DNA from: Bacteroidales bacterium UBA6229
GTDB lineage: Bacteria; Bacteroidota; Bacteroidia; Bacteroidales; F082
Reading direction: 5' to 3'
Length of the DNA stretch: 55,495 bases
Assembly (NCBI GenBank): GCA_002440975.1
Contig: DJWN01000037.1
Coordinates: forward strand, 1 to 55,495
Position 1 is the stretch's first letter; each line of letters starts with the position of its first letter. Positions 1 to 7,911 of the stretch are shown here, piece by piece. Made by a program: the position numbers and the translations under genes. The notes under the pieces were generated by a model. That model saw only the letters and a program-made list of their open reading frames with translations. It was not told the origin of the DNA and did no database searches.

Positions 1-2
1 TA

Positions 3-277
3 CACGTTAATTTGAAATCATCAATATCACTTCCTGATAAACTTGTAGTAGGATTTGTAACAGCTTATCTGATACAATTAACCAAAAATTCGATATGAAA
101 GATGTTGGGTTTTTGTATATAAGTTTAACAGTAGGTGCCGGCCTTGCACTAAACGCCATTGAAGTAGGTGTATCCTACAATCTTGGCCTGGCAAATGTTT
201 CACCTTATTCTGATGGTGGCTACAAAGCAAACCATCGCGTAATCGGCGTTTCAGTTGCCTACAAATTCGGCAGATAA
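3..277 (+). pseudogene. C-terminal part of an outer-membrane beta-barrel (PorT-like) protein, 5' cut by window edge, probable frameshift
   Basis: The frame ending at 277 encodes GAGLALNAIEVGVSYNLGL and finishes in VSVAYKFGR. These alternating polar/hydrophobic strands with a final aromatic residue are how Bacteroidota outer-membrane barrel proteins of the PorT/OMP_b-brl family end. This frame is open only from 41. The frame open from 3 to 98 reads LPDKLVVGFVTAYLIQL, which looks like the preceding barrel strand, and it stops exactly where the downstream frame shows ATG (95). A one-base shift near 90-96 would join them. The gene start is outside the window, so a sequencing error, a real lesion, or a separate short ORF starting at 95 are all possible. 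Family call is by motif resemblance only. Confidence 0.45.
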
Positions 278-298
278 AATAATTACGTACCACACAAG

Positions 299-398
299 TG
301 TAGCAACAAGCAGGCTAAACAACTGAATGCCATAGCGAATGAATTTAGCTGAAATTCGGATAGTAATCAATACGCTGCTTGTTGCTACATTTTTTTTT
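299..398 (+). terminator. Long-loop inverted repeat followed by nine T
   Basis: A perfect 15-bp inverted repeat (299-313, TGTAGCAACAAGCAG, pairing with 375-389) encloses a 61-nt loop and runs directly into nine T (390-398). The position 22 nt after the barrel gene suits transcription termination. The loop is long for an intrinsic terminator, so a small structured RNA or a repeat element is also possible. Confidence 0.5.
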
Positions 399-558
399 GG
401 TTCTTGCCAATAAGACTAAATCTGTTCTTTTCAACTTTTATTCATGGATTATTTTCTGAAAAATTGTTTGAAATCTCCAATTCAGATTGTAAGAATATGC
501 TTGCTGCCGTACCATTCGGCAGTATTTTTTCGTTATAAGCTGCAAAAAATAATCTACG

Positions 559-1068
559 ATGGCTAAAATTTTCAGAAAATCAAATCTCACTTTCCAAACA
601 AAACAGGATGTACCGGATGAATTTCGCATAGCGACCGCCTTCCCCAGGTTATCCGTGGAGGCTGAATCAAAAAACCTGATTTTCGATATCAGAAAACTTG
701 ATCCCGGAAAATTTTCATTTCCCTATCATTTTCATCGTCATGCAGAAGAGTTGATGCTGGTGTTGTCCGGCAGTATGACTTTGAGAAGCCCTGAAAGCTT
801 TGAGGTGCTGGAACAAGGTGATATGGTATTTTTTGAAATGGGTCCGACAGGAGCGCATCAATTCTATAATCACAGCACCGAACCCTGCACTTATCTCGAT
901 ATCAGAACACTTTTTGGCACCGACATCAGCGAATATCCTGATGCTGGAAAAATTAATATCCTGCCCGAAATGGAAATCTTTGATAAAGACACCCAAAAGG
1001 CCTATTTTGACGGAGAAAACAACGTAAAATCAATTTGGGAAAAGCTCAAAAACAAGCAGGCAAAATAA
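559..1068 (+). CDS. Cupin-domain protein
   Basis: A 169-residue soluble protein with one cupin_2 barrel. The first cupin motif is visible as HFHRHAEELMLVLSG (about residues 58-72), followed by the GDMVFFEMGPTGAHQFYN stretch that forms the second metal-binding motif. The three histidines and the glutamate expected to hold a divalent metal are present. Cupins of this size act as metal-dependent isomerases, dioxygenases or small-ligand sensors, and nothing here decides between them. The ATG at 559 follows an A-rich leader with no Shine-Dalgarno, usual for Bacteroidota. It stands alone between the barrel remnant and the copper unit, with 344 nt before the next gene. Confidence 0.7.
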   Translation: MAKIFRKSNLTFQTKQDVPDEFRIATAFPRLSVEAESKNLIFDIRKLDPGKFSFPYHFHRHAEELMLVLSGSMTLRSPESFEVLEQGDMVFFEMGPTGAHQFYNHSTEPCTYLDIRTLFGTDISEYPDAGKINILPEMEIFDKDTQKAYFDGENNVKSIWEKLKNKQAK

Positions 1069-1324
1069 AACTTCGGGATTAATAAGCATTAGTTTTCAGC
1101 AAAAAGCATCAGTCAGGCTCAATTGATGGATAAATATTAGCCATTCAAAACTTTGCAAGGCAAGGGTTTGGGTAAGTCACGCAAATATTCTATCATCACA
1201 TGACTGTTTCGCAACCCGCAAAATGTTAGTAAACAGTAAATTAACTACATTTCGTTTACCCTTCATGCGTCATTTTTCATTCTTTTATTTGTCCCGGTTT
1301 ATTTTTCAATTTTTGTAATCTTAA

Positions 1325-1380
1325 TCTGGAAACCAGATTTCCAAGTTCAAGAAATATTACCTCAGAAAATGTTATTTTTG
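1325..1380 (+). promoter_or_regulatory. Candidate promoter and operator of the copper regulator
   Basis: The 344-nt gap 1069-1412 contains no gene. Near its end are two overlapping inverted repeats, TCTGGAAACCAGA (1325-1337) and GGAAACCAGATTTCC (1328-1342), then a Bacteroidota -7 box TATTTTTG (1373-1380), 33 nt before the start codon. No good -33 TTTG lies at the usual spacing, which fits a promoter that needs an activator. Assigning the repeats to metal control is inference. Confidence 0.4.
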
Positions 1381-1412
1381 ATGAACCGACAATGAATCCA
1401 AACTAAACAAAA

Positions 1413-1973
1413 ATGAAACTCTACATCAAAAATATGGTTTGCAACCGTTGTATCATGGCCGTAAAATCGGCACTGGAATCAATAGGTCTTACACCTTTGC
1501 AAGTTGAGTTGGGTGAGGTTTTGCTTAAGGAAAATGACATTTCTTTGGAAAGGGAAAATCTTGTGCAGGTGTTGCAACCCCTGGGATTTGAACTCTTAAA
1601 CGATAAAAAAGCCCGCACGATCGAGAAGATCAAAAACCTGATCACCGAACTTATTCAAAACAAAGACAACAACCTCACCATCACACTTTCTGAGCTTTTA
1701 AGCAAAGAGATCCACCAGGATTACAGCGCTTTGAGCAAATTGTTTTCGGAGGTAGAGGGAATGACAATTGAAAAATATTACATCCTCCAAAAAATTGAGA
1801 AAGTGAAAGAATTGCTCATCTATGACGAACTTAACCTGAGCGAGATTGCTTTTCGGCTAAACTATTCATCGGTAGCCTACCTGAGTAACCAGTTCAAAAA
1901 GATCACCGGCCTTTCACCAAGCCATTTCAAAAAACTTCGCCCCATCAAAAGGAAGCCGCTGGACGAACTCTAA
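1413..1973 (+). CDS. AraC-family regulator with N-terminal HMA-like CxxC domain, probable copper sensor
   Basis: A 186-residue protein in two parts. Residues 1-65 start MKLYIKNMVCNRCI and resemble a heavy-metal-associated (HMA) fold, with Cys10 and Cys13 in the MxCxxC position. Residues about 85-180 are an AraC/XylS helix-turn-helix pair: LNLSEIAFRLNYSSVAYLSN is the first helix-turn-helix and FKKITGLSPSHFKKL the second. It has no sugar-type sensing domain and no membrane segment. It lies 83 nt upstream of and co-directional with a CopA-type ATPase, so it most likely senses cytosolic copper (or a similar metal) and controls that pump. Proteins of this layout occur beside copper ATPases in Bacteroidota; direct copper binding by this one is inferred from the cysteines. 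Confidence 0.75.
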   Translation: MKLYIKNMVCNRCIMAVKSALESIGLTPLQVELGEVLLKENDISLERENLVQVLQPLGFELLNDKKARTIEKIKNLITELIQNKDNNLTITLSELLSKEIHQDYSALSKLFSEVEGMTIEKYYILQKIEKVKELLIYDELNLSEIAFRLNYSSVAYLSNQFKKITGLSPSHFKKLRPIKRKPLDEL

Positions 1974-1995
1974 ATCTTACAACTTACTTCCATAA

Positions 1996-2010
1996 TTGTG
2001 TAACACACAA
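1996..2010. promoter_or_regulatory. Inverted repeat between regulator and copA, candidate operator
   Basis: TTGTGT-aac-ACACAA is a perfect 6-bp dyad with a 3-nt spacer in the 83-nt gap between the regulator and copA, 47 nt before the copA start. A poor -7-like box, GATCTTTG (2026-2033), follows it. The place suits a regulator site, but no other copy exists here to support it. Confidence 0.35.
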
Positions 2011-2056
2011 CCGCATGTTTTTGCTGATCTTTGGTCAATAATTAAAGCATAAAAAC

Positions 2057-4597
2057 ATGAAACACAGATATCACATTTCTGGCATGTCTTGCGATGGTTG
2101 TCGTAAGCATGTTGAAGAATCCCTTTCAAAAGTTTCTGGCGTAAAAAATGTATTGGTTGACCTCAAGGAAGCAGAAGCCGTTATCGAAACGGAAACAGCT
2201 GTCCCCTTCGAAAGATTTCAGGAAGCCTTACAAGACAGTCACTACGAAATCCATCCAATAAATAGAAAGGAGCATCAGCATCATGGCCATCATCACCCTG
2301 AGCAAGAAAGGCTTGTAAACAAAAATCATCATCCATCGGCAGTATCCAAAGGAACAGGGATTTTTTACTGCCCGATGCATTGTGAAGGCGACAAAACTTA
2401 CGACAAAGCCGGCGACTGCCCTGTTTGCGGAATGGACCTCGTTGAGGAGCAAAATCTAAACAGTCATACTACTGCAGAGGATTGGACTTGTCCCATGCAT
2501 CCGGAGGTAGTGCAAAATAAGCCGGGGGCATGTCCCATCTGCGGCATGGATTTGGTTCCCGTTAAACCTGACCTTTCGGCTGAAGAGAAAAACTACCAAA
2601 AACTACTCAGGAAATTCTGGATTGCGCTGAGTTTCACCCTGCCGGTTTTTATCATCGCGATGAGTGATATGTTGGCTTACAATCCTTTGTACAACTTATT
2701 TGATCTGAAATACTGGAACTGGATTCAATTTGTTCTCTCGATTCCTGTTGTTTTCTATGCCACCTGGATGTTCTTTCAGCGGGCATACAGCAGCGTGCTC
2801 CGAAGAAGCCCAAATATGTTTACCCTCATAGGTTTGGGAGCCGGTGTAGCCTGGCTTTTCAGCGTTTTCGGCTTGTTGATTCCCGATATTTTTCCTGACC
2901 AATTCAAGACCGATGCAGGTACAGTGCATCTGTATTTTGAGGCAGCCACGGTAATCCTGACGCTCGTTCTCCTGGGTCAGCTGCTTGAAGCCAAGGCGCA
3001 TAACAAAACCAACTCAGCCGTAAAAGAACTACTGAAACTTGCACCTAACAAAGCTACCAAAATAGTTAACGGAAAGGAAGTTGAAGTCCCGATTGATCAA
3101 ATTGAAACAAACGATTTGCTGAAAGTCAAACCTGGCGAAAAAATTCCTGTAGATGGCTCTGTCGTGGAAGGAAATACCAGTATTGATGAATCAATGATAA
3201 CCGGCGAACCCATACCGGTAAGCAAATCAGTAAACGATCAGGTAAGCAGTGGGACCATCAATGGCAACCAGACTTTTTTGATGAAGGCAGAAAAAGTTGG
3301 TAGTGACACCCTGCTGGCACAGATCATCAGGATGGTGAATGAGGCCAGCAGAAGTCGCGCTCCGATCCAAAAGCTGGCTGATAAAGTTTCAGCCTACTTT
3401 GTTCCAATCGTTGTGCTGGTTTCAATAATCACTTTTTTCATTTGGGCCATCTGGGGACCTGAACCTGCTTACGGATATGCCATTATCAATGCAGTGGCTG
3501 TGTTGATCATTGCCTGTCCGTGTGCCCTCGGACTGGCTACTCCTATGTCGGTGATGGTAGGTGTGGGACGGGGAGCTCAGCAGGGCATACTGGTCAAAAA
3601 TGCCGAAGCCCTCGAAAAAATGAATAAAGTCACCACACTTATCGTGGATAAAACCGGAACCATCACAGAAGGAAAACCAACAGTGGAAAAGCTTGGAACC
3701 TTTGACGAACAGATGGATGAAAGTGAAGTTTTGCAGTATATTGTATCGCTCAACCACAACAGCGAACACCCATTGGCAGCCGCAACCATAGCGCATGGAA
3801 AAGAACAGGGCGTTGAACCTTCAACTGTACAGGATTTTCATGCGGTAACCGGAAAAGGTGTGGAAGGTATTATAAACGACAAAAAAATTGCCTTAGGTAA
3901 CTTAAAAATGATGGAATCCTATCAGGCAGCTCTAAACACCAGTATGCTAAACGAAACTACTACTTATCAGAAACAAGGTAAAACAGTTTCGTATCTGGCC
4001 GTGGAAAATAAAATTGTTGGTTATGTTGTGATCAGCGATAAAATTAAAACTGATAGTGCCAAAGCCATCAAAGCTTTACAAAACAAAGGCATTGAGGTAG
4101 TTATGCTCACCGGAGACAACCACCTCACCGCACAGGCCGTCGCCTCAACCCTGGGAATTACAAACTTTAAAGCCAATATGTTACCCGCAGACAAGCTTAA
4201 GGCAGTAGAAGAACTACAAAAAAGCGGCAAGATAGTAGCTATGGCTGGTGATGGCATTAATGATGCTCCCGCACTGGCCAAAAGCGATGTGGGAATTGCT
4301 ATGGGCACGGGTACGGATGTAGCCATCGAAAGTGCTATGATTACGCTTGTAAAAAGTGAGCTGCATGGCATAGTGAAAGCCTGCAACCTAAGCCAGGCAG
4401 TGATGAAAAACATCAAACAAAACCTGTTTTTTGCCCTGGTTTACAACACCATCGGTGTGCCCATAGCAGCGGGTGTACTTTTCCCGTTTTTCGGAATCCT
4501 ACTTTCACCCATGATTGCTGCTTTGGCTATGAGTTTCAGCTCAGTTTCTGTCATTGGTAATGCCTTGAGGCTGAGAAGTAAAAATATTCAAATCTGA
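2057..4597 (+). CDS. copA: Copper-exporting P1B-type ATPase
   Basis: An 846-residue integral membrane ATPase that pumps monovalent copper out of the cytoplasm. N-terminus: an HMA domain with GMSCDGC (Cys12, Cys15), a histidine-rich linker (residues 72-92), then two heavy-metal-binding repeats of the CPMH...CPxCGMDL type (about 105-127 and 145-167). Core: the actuator with TGEPIP, the intramembrane copper motif Cys-Pro-Cys at 487-489, the phosphorylated aspartate in DKTGTITEGK (Asp531), the SEHPLA motif of the nucleotide domain, and GDGINDAPALAKSDVGIAMG. The length and the CPC motif fit class 1B-1 (Cu+/Ag+). It probably forms a regulated unit with the AraC-type gene upstream; no chaperone, CusABC or multicopper oxidase gene is adjacent. 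A hairpin terminator follows at 4698. Confidence 0.95.
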   Translation: MKHRYHISGMSCDGCRKHVEESLSKVSGVKNVLVDLKEAEAVIETETAVPFERFQEALQDSHYEIHPINRKEHQHHGHHHPEQERLVNKNHHPSAVSKGTGIFYCPMHCEGDKTYDKAGDCPVCGMDLVEEQNLNSHTTAEDWTCPMHPEVVQNKPGACPICGMDLVPVKPDLSAEEKNYQKLLRKFWIALSFTLPVFIIAMSDMLAYNPLYNLFDLKYWNWIQFVLSIPVVFYATWMFFQRAYSSVLRRSPNMFTLIGLGAGVAWLFSVFGLLIPDIFPDQFKTDAGTVHLYFEAATVILTLVLLGQLLEAKAHNKTNSAVKELLKLAPNKATKIVNGKEVEVPIDQIETNDLLKVKPGEKIPVDGSVVEGNTSIDESMITGEPIPVSKSVNDQVSSGTINGNQTFLMKAEKVGSDTLLAQIIRMVNEASRSRAPIQKLADKVSAYFVPIVVLVSIITFFIWAIWGPEPAYGYAIINAVAVLIIACPCALGLATPMSVMVGVGRGAQQGILVKNAEALEKMNKVTTLIVDKTGTITEGKPTVEKLGTFDEQMDESEVLQYIVSLNHNSEHPLAAATIAHGKEQGVEPSTVQDFHAVTGKGVEGIINDKKIALGNLKMMESYQAALNTSMLNETTTYQKQGKTVSYLAVENKIVGYVVISDKIKTDSAKAIKALQNKGIEVVMLTGDNHLTAQAVASTLGITNFKANMLPADKLKAVEELQKSGKIVAMAGDGINDAPALAKSDVGIAMGTGTDVAIESAMITLVKSELHGIVKACNLSQAVMKNIKQNLFFALVYNTIGVPIAAGVLFPFFGILLSPMIAALAMSFSSVSVIGNALRLRSKNIQI

Positions 4598-4697
4598 TTG
4601 CTGGCTATCCAGCAGCTACATTTTATAGGTGAAAGACACACTAACACTAAAAATATCAAATAAAAGAATCACTGCTGTCCCGTAGAATGATAATGTC

Positions 4698-4720
4698 GTC
4701 CCGTGAGTACGGGACTTTTT
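4698..4720 (+). terminator. Intrinsic terminator downstream of copA
   Basis: GTCCCGT (4698-4704), loop GAGT, ACGGGAC (4709-4715), then five T (4716-4720). It lies 100 nt after the copA stop. The same arm sequence recurs in the palindrome cluster that follows, so it may be a repeat element used as a terminator. Confidence 0.55.
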
Positions 4721-4841
4721 CTAAATTTATAAAACACTGGCTACCCATATTTTGTCCCTAACGGGACGGTCCCGTTAGGGACAAAATATGGGTAGAATAA
4801 AATGATACCCCTAATCATTTCAAGTCCCGTAGGGACGGGAC
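4698..4841. repeat. Cluster of GTCCCGT...ACGGGAC palindromes, REP-like
   Basis: Three inverted repeats share the arm GTCCCGT/ACGGGAC: 4698-4715 (loop GAGT), a large central one at 4741-4795, and 4824-4841 (loop AGGG). The central one is a palindrome of 55 nt: two perfect 27-nt arms (4741-4767 and 4769-4795) around one base. It starts CTACCCATATTTTGTCCC and ends with its exact complement. Bacteroidota genomes carry many extragenic palindromes of this look; this is a REP-like or MITE-like element and no transposase is adjacent. The rest of the 587-nt gap 4598-5184 shows no gene. Confidence 0.7.
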
Positions 4842-5184
4842 GGCATTATTCCAACGATTGAGCGTTTTTATGTGAATTATACCGGACAACAGTGTAAAAG
4901 AATATATGTCGTAAAGACGACTTTGTAGTTCGTGAATTTGTATTCATCTTACCAACATTTTACTTTTTGCAGGACTGTCTGGTAAAAGGTAAGATATTGC
5001 TGAAAAAGAAATTATCGAACAACCAACGGTTCTGCAGAGACAAAATCATATTTATCTGTCTTCAGCAAACAGTAATCTGAGATTCTCAAGGCCAGACAGA
5101 AAAAATAATTTGATTAGTTTTGAGTTTCATTTTTATGCAAATGACTTCGAAAAACTAGTAAGCTTAAGTTACAAAAGGATACAT

Positions 5185-5733
5185 ATGAAGAATACAAATA
5201 AAATAACAATACTGGGCTATTTAAGAGGGATCAACGTAGGCGGGCATCACAAAGTGCCCATGGCTGAACTTCGGCATATCTTAAATGACATGGGTTTCGC
5301 AAATGTGAAAACACTGCTCAATTCCGGAAATATGGTTTTTGAAACTGACCAATCTACTATTGAGAATCTGGAATCAAAGATCGAAACGCATCTAAATCAG
5401 TATTTTAAGTTTCCTATTCCCTTGATCTTAAAAACAAAAAACGAACTACTTGAGTTGATACAGAAAAACCCTTTTGAAGCCATTTCACTTCATGCGGATT
5501 TAAGGCTGTATGTAAGCTTTTTAAAAACAAGAGCTCATACAGATAAGTCCCTACCATACCGGAGCGATGATGGGGGATTTGAAATCATTTCAATCCACAA
5601 AAATTGCATTTGCAGTGTGTTGGATTTATCGAAAACCAAAACACCGGATGGAATGAAAGTCCTCGAAAATATTTTTGGCAAAAATATCACCACACGAAAC
5701 TGGAATACCCTTCTGAAAATGGTTGAGATGTGA
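5185..5733 (+). CDS. DUF1697-family protein
   Basis: A 182-residue soluble protein. The N-terminal stretch GYLRGINVGGHHKVPMAELR is the signature of DUF1697, followed by LLNSGNMVFE and a C-terminal NWNTLLKM, also typical. The function of the family is unknown. The open frame extends up to 5110, but I choose the ATG at 5185 because the conserved domain starts ten residues later and an AAAAGGA stretch precedes it by a few bases. It stands after the palindrome-rich gap and 61 nt before the DUF2200 gene in the same direction. Both belong to the kind of small cytosolic proteins that move often between genomes. Confidence 0.8.
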   Translation: MKNTNKITILGYLRGINVGGHHKVPMAELRHILNDMGFANVKTLLNSGNMVFETDQSTIENLESKIETHLNQYFKFPIPLILKTKNELLELIQKNPFEAISLHADLRLYVSFLKTRAHTDKSLPYRSDDGGFEIISIHKNCICSVLDLSKTKTPDGMKVLENIFGKNITTRNWNTLLKMVEM

Positions 5734-5794
5734 TTTGAAACCGATCTTAAAATCGTACGATTAGTTCACCTCAATAAAAAAACATCAAATTCAA

Positions 5795-6157
5795 ATGAAA
5801 ACTACACCCGAACATAACGAACGCATTGCCAAAATGACCTTTGCTTCTGTTTATCCGCATTACATCACAAAGGTAGAGCGTAAAGGCCGTACCAAAGCCG
5901 AGCTGGATCAGGTAATTGCCTGGCTTACCGGCTTTGATGAACATAAACTTCAGGAATTGATTAATGACAATGCCACCTTTGAAACATTTTTTAAGCAAGC
6001 CCATTTGCATCCCAACGCTCCGCTCATCAAAGGTGTCATTTGCGGATACCGGATAGAAGAAATTGAAAATCCACTCACCCGACAGGCCAGGTATCTGGAT
6101 AAATTGGTTGATGAATTGGCAAAAGGAAAAAAACTGGAAAAGATCATGCGGCAGTAA
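5795..6157 (+). CDS. DUF2200-family protein
   Basis: A 120-residue soluble protein that matches DUF2200 over its whole length: RIAKMTFASVYPHYITKVER at the start, the central block ELDQVIAWLTGF, and AHLHPNAPLIKGVICGYRIE, ending with a lysine-rich LAKGKKLEKI tail. The family resembles DUF1801/YdhG-type small folds and has no known activity. Start ATG at 5795. It may be co-transcribed with the DUF1697 gene (61-nt gap). No terminator is evident; the gap 6158-6534 leads to the helicase gene. Confidence 0.8.
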   Translation: MKTTPEHNERIAKMTFASVYPHYITKVERKGRTKAELDQVIAWLTGFDEHKLQELINDNATFETFFKQAHLHPNAPLIKGVICGYRIEEIENPLTRQARYLDKLVDELAKGKKLEKIMRQ

Positions 6158-6414
6158 ATTTTGTAAGCGTTTATTCTTTGTTGTTGATTATTGGTTTCGA
6201 ATGAATTGATATTCAGTAAGGCATCAACTTTTGTGATAATTTTTTGCTTCCCGACAATTACACCCGTATTCCTAAAAGAAATCATGAGTTAAATCTTCCT
6301 TTCGAAAAAGTCTTAAATCCTGAATAACAGCTTGTTGTTCGGGATTTTTTTTAGCTAAAAGAGTCGGATAATCGTGGCGTCATAAATAAAACCCTTTCAC
6401 ATTAATTAATAAAC

Positions 6415-6450
6415 TACCTTTGCCGCTTCGTAGCCATTACGAAAACGGCA
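6415..6450 (+). promoter_or_regulatory. Promoter -7 box and leader hairpin of the RhlE-type helicase
   Basis: TACCTTTG (6415-6422) fits the Bacteroidota -7 consensus TAnnTTTG, giving a leader of about 105 nt. The overlapping stretch folds as TGCCG (6421-6425) with CGGCA (6446-6450) around an inner stem TCGTA (6428-6432) with TACGA (6438-6442). A structured leader would fit the cold or growth control known for such helicases; that link is inference. The remainder of 6158-6534 holds nothing else I can support. Confidence 0.4.
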
Positions 6451-6534
6451 GGTTGTTAGCCGTAATCAATTTAAAATCTTACTGCCGGCGCAGAAAATGC
6501 ATCGTCTTTTCCGGCTCCATTTACTTCAAATTTC

Positions 6535-7755
6535 ATGACTTTTCAAAAACTCAATCTCATAGAACCTATTCTTCAGGCACTAACTGCTGAGGGATATAAC
6601 ACACCAACTCCCATTCAGCATCAGGCTATTCCAGTGGTTTTAGCCGGACGCGATATTCAGGGCTGTGCCCAAACCGGAACCGGAAAAACAGCTGCTTTTG
6701 CCCTGCCGATCATTCAACATATGTATAACGACAGAAAATCGCACAAGGGCATTCGTGCGCTCATACTTACGCCAACACGCGAGCTGGCGATTCAAATAGA
6801 TGAAAGCTTTAAGGCTTACAGTAAATTTACCAGGCTGAAACATACGGTCATTTTTGGTGGTGTTTCGCAGGTTCCTCAGGTGAAGGCACTAAGTAGCGGA
6901 GTCGAGGTGCTTGTAGCAACCCCGGGTCGGCTACTCGACTTGATTGGCCAGGGCTATATCAAATTACATCACCTGGAAACCTTTGTGTTGGACGAAGCAG
7001 ATCGCATGCTCGACATGGGCTTTATCCACGATGTGAAACGTGTGATTGCTTATCTGCCGGCCAAACGGCAAACGCTCTTTTTCTCGGCTACAATGACGCC
7101 GGTAATTGAAAAACTGGCACAATCGATGCTTCAATCTCCTGTTAAAGTGGAAGTTACACCTCCTACTTCAACAGTAGATAAAATTGAACAACGGCTTTAT
7201 CATACCAATAAAAAAGATAAACCGAAACTCCTGCATCATTTGCTAGAAGAGCAAGGCATTCCTACCGCACTGGTATTTACCAGAACAAAACACGGAGCCA
7301 ATCGCGTGGTGAAATACCTTTTGGGTATGCAGGTGAAATCTGCCGCCATCCATGGCAACAAAAGCCAGACCGCCAGACAAACTGCCCTCAGCGACTTCAA
7401 AAAAGGAAGCCTGCGGGTGTTGGTAGCCACTGATATCGCTGCCAGAGGAATCGACATTGACGAACTGACACACGTTTTCAATTTTGACCTTCCTGATGTG
7501 CCTGAAACCTATATTCATCGCATCGGGCGTACGGGTAGAGCAGGACTCGAAGGTACGGCTATCGCTTTCTGCGAACAAGAAGAAAGAGTTAATCTTCGCG
7601 ACATTGAAAAGCTGATTGGAAAAAGGGTGCCGGTGGTTCAAAACCATCCTTTCCCCTTTGATGCAAACCTGACGCAAAGCCCAAAACCATCTCACGATAA
7701 CAACCGGAATCAAAGGTCGCGAACCCCACAATTTCGCAGCCGAAGTGCCTCCTGA
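6535..7755 (+). CDS. rhlE: DEAD-box ATP-dependent RNA helicase, RhlE type
   Basis: A 406-residue cytosolic helicase that unwinds or remodels RNA, typically during ribosome assembly and mRNA decay or at low temperature. All core motifs are visible: Q-motif region TPTPIQHQAIP, motif I AQTGTGKT (45-52), Ia PTRELA, Ib TPGR, II DEAD (153-156), III SAT (184-186), V ATDIAARGIDI and VI HRIGRTGR. After the second RecA domain there is a short basic, Gln/Asn/Arg-rich tail (about residues 370-406) typical of RhlE and used for RNA binding. The start at 6535 lies two codons before the F of the Q-motif. Assignment to RhlE rather than CsdA/DbpA rests on length and tail. Confidence 0.9.
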   Translation: MTFQKLNLIEPILQALTAEGYNTPTPIQHQAIPVVLAGRDIQGCAQTGTGKTAAFALPIIQHMYNDRKSHKGIRALILTPTRELAIQIDESFKAYSKFTRLKHTVIFGGVSQVPQVKALSSGVEVLVATPGRLLDLIGQGYIKLHHLETFVLDEADRMLDMGFIHDVKRVIAYLPAKRQTLFFSATMTPVIEKLAQSMLQSPVKVEVTPPTSTVDKIEQRLYHTNKKDKPKLLHHLLEEQGIPTALVFTRTKHGANRVVKYLLGMQVKSAAIHGNKSQTARQTALSDFKKGSLRVLVATDIAARGIDIDELTHVFNFDLPDVPETYIHRIGRTGRAGLEGTAIAFCEQEERVNLRDIEKLIGKRVPVVQNHPFPFDANLTQSPKPSHDNNRNQRSRTPQFRSRSAS

Positions 7756-7859
7756 AATACAATTATACTAATTAGGATAAAATCCGGTTTGTACCTTATT
7801 ACCAATTCACTAAACAGAAGAGTAGAAAAAAATCAAATCAAACTGAATCGAACAGATGA

Positions 7860-7890
7860 TTTGTAATAAACCATAAAGGTTATATCTTTA
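7860..7890 (+). promoter_or_regulatory. Promoter of the AI-2E family gene
   Basis: TTTG (7860-7863), a 19-nt spacer, then TATCTTTA (7883-7890), one mismatch from TAnnTTTG. The predicted transcript would begin near 7897, about 15 nt before the ATG at 7912. Confidence 0.55.
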
Positions 7891-7911
7891 TCCAAACTTT
7901 TGTTGATCTTT

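Noticed and set aside
2228..4416. Several long minus-strand open frames inside copA (up to 131 codons)
   Set aside because: They lie wholly inside a complete P-type ATPase gene, have no recognisable domains, and follow from its codon use.
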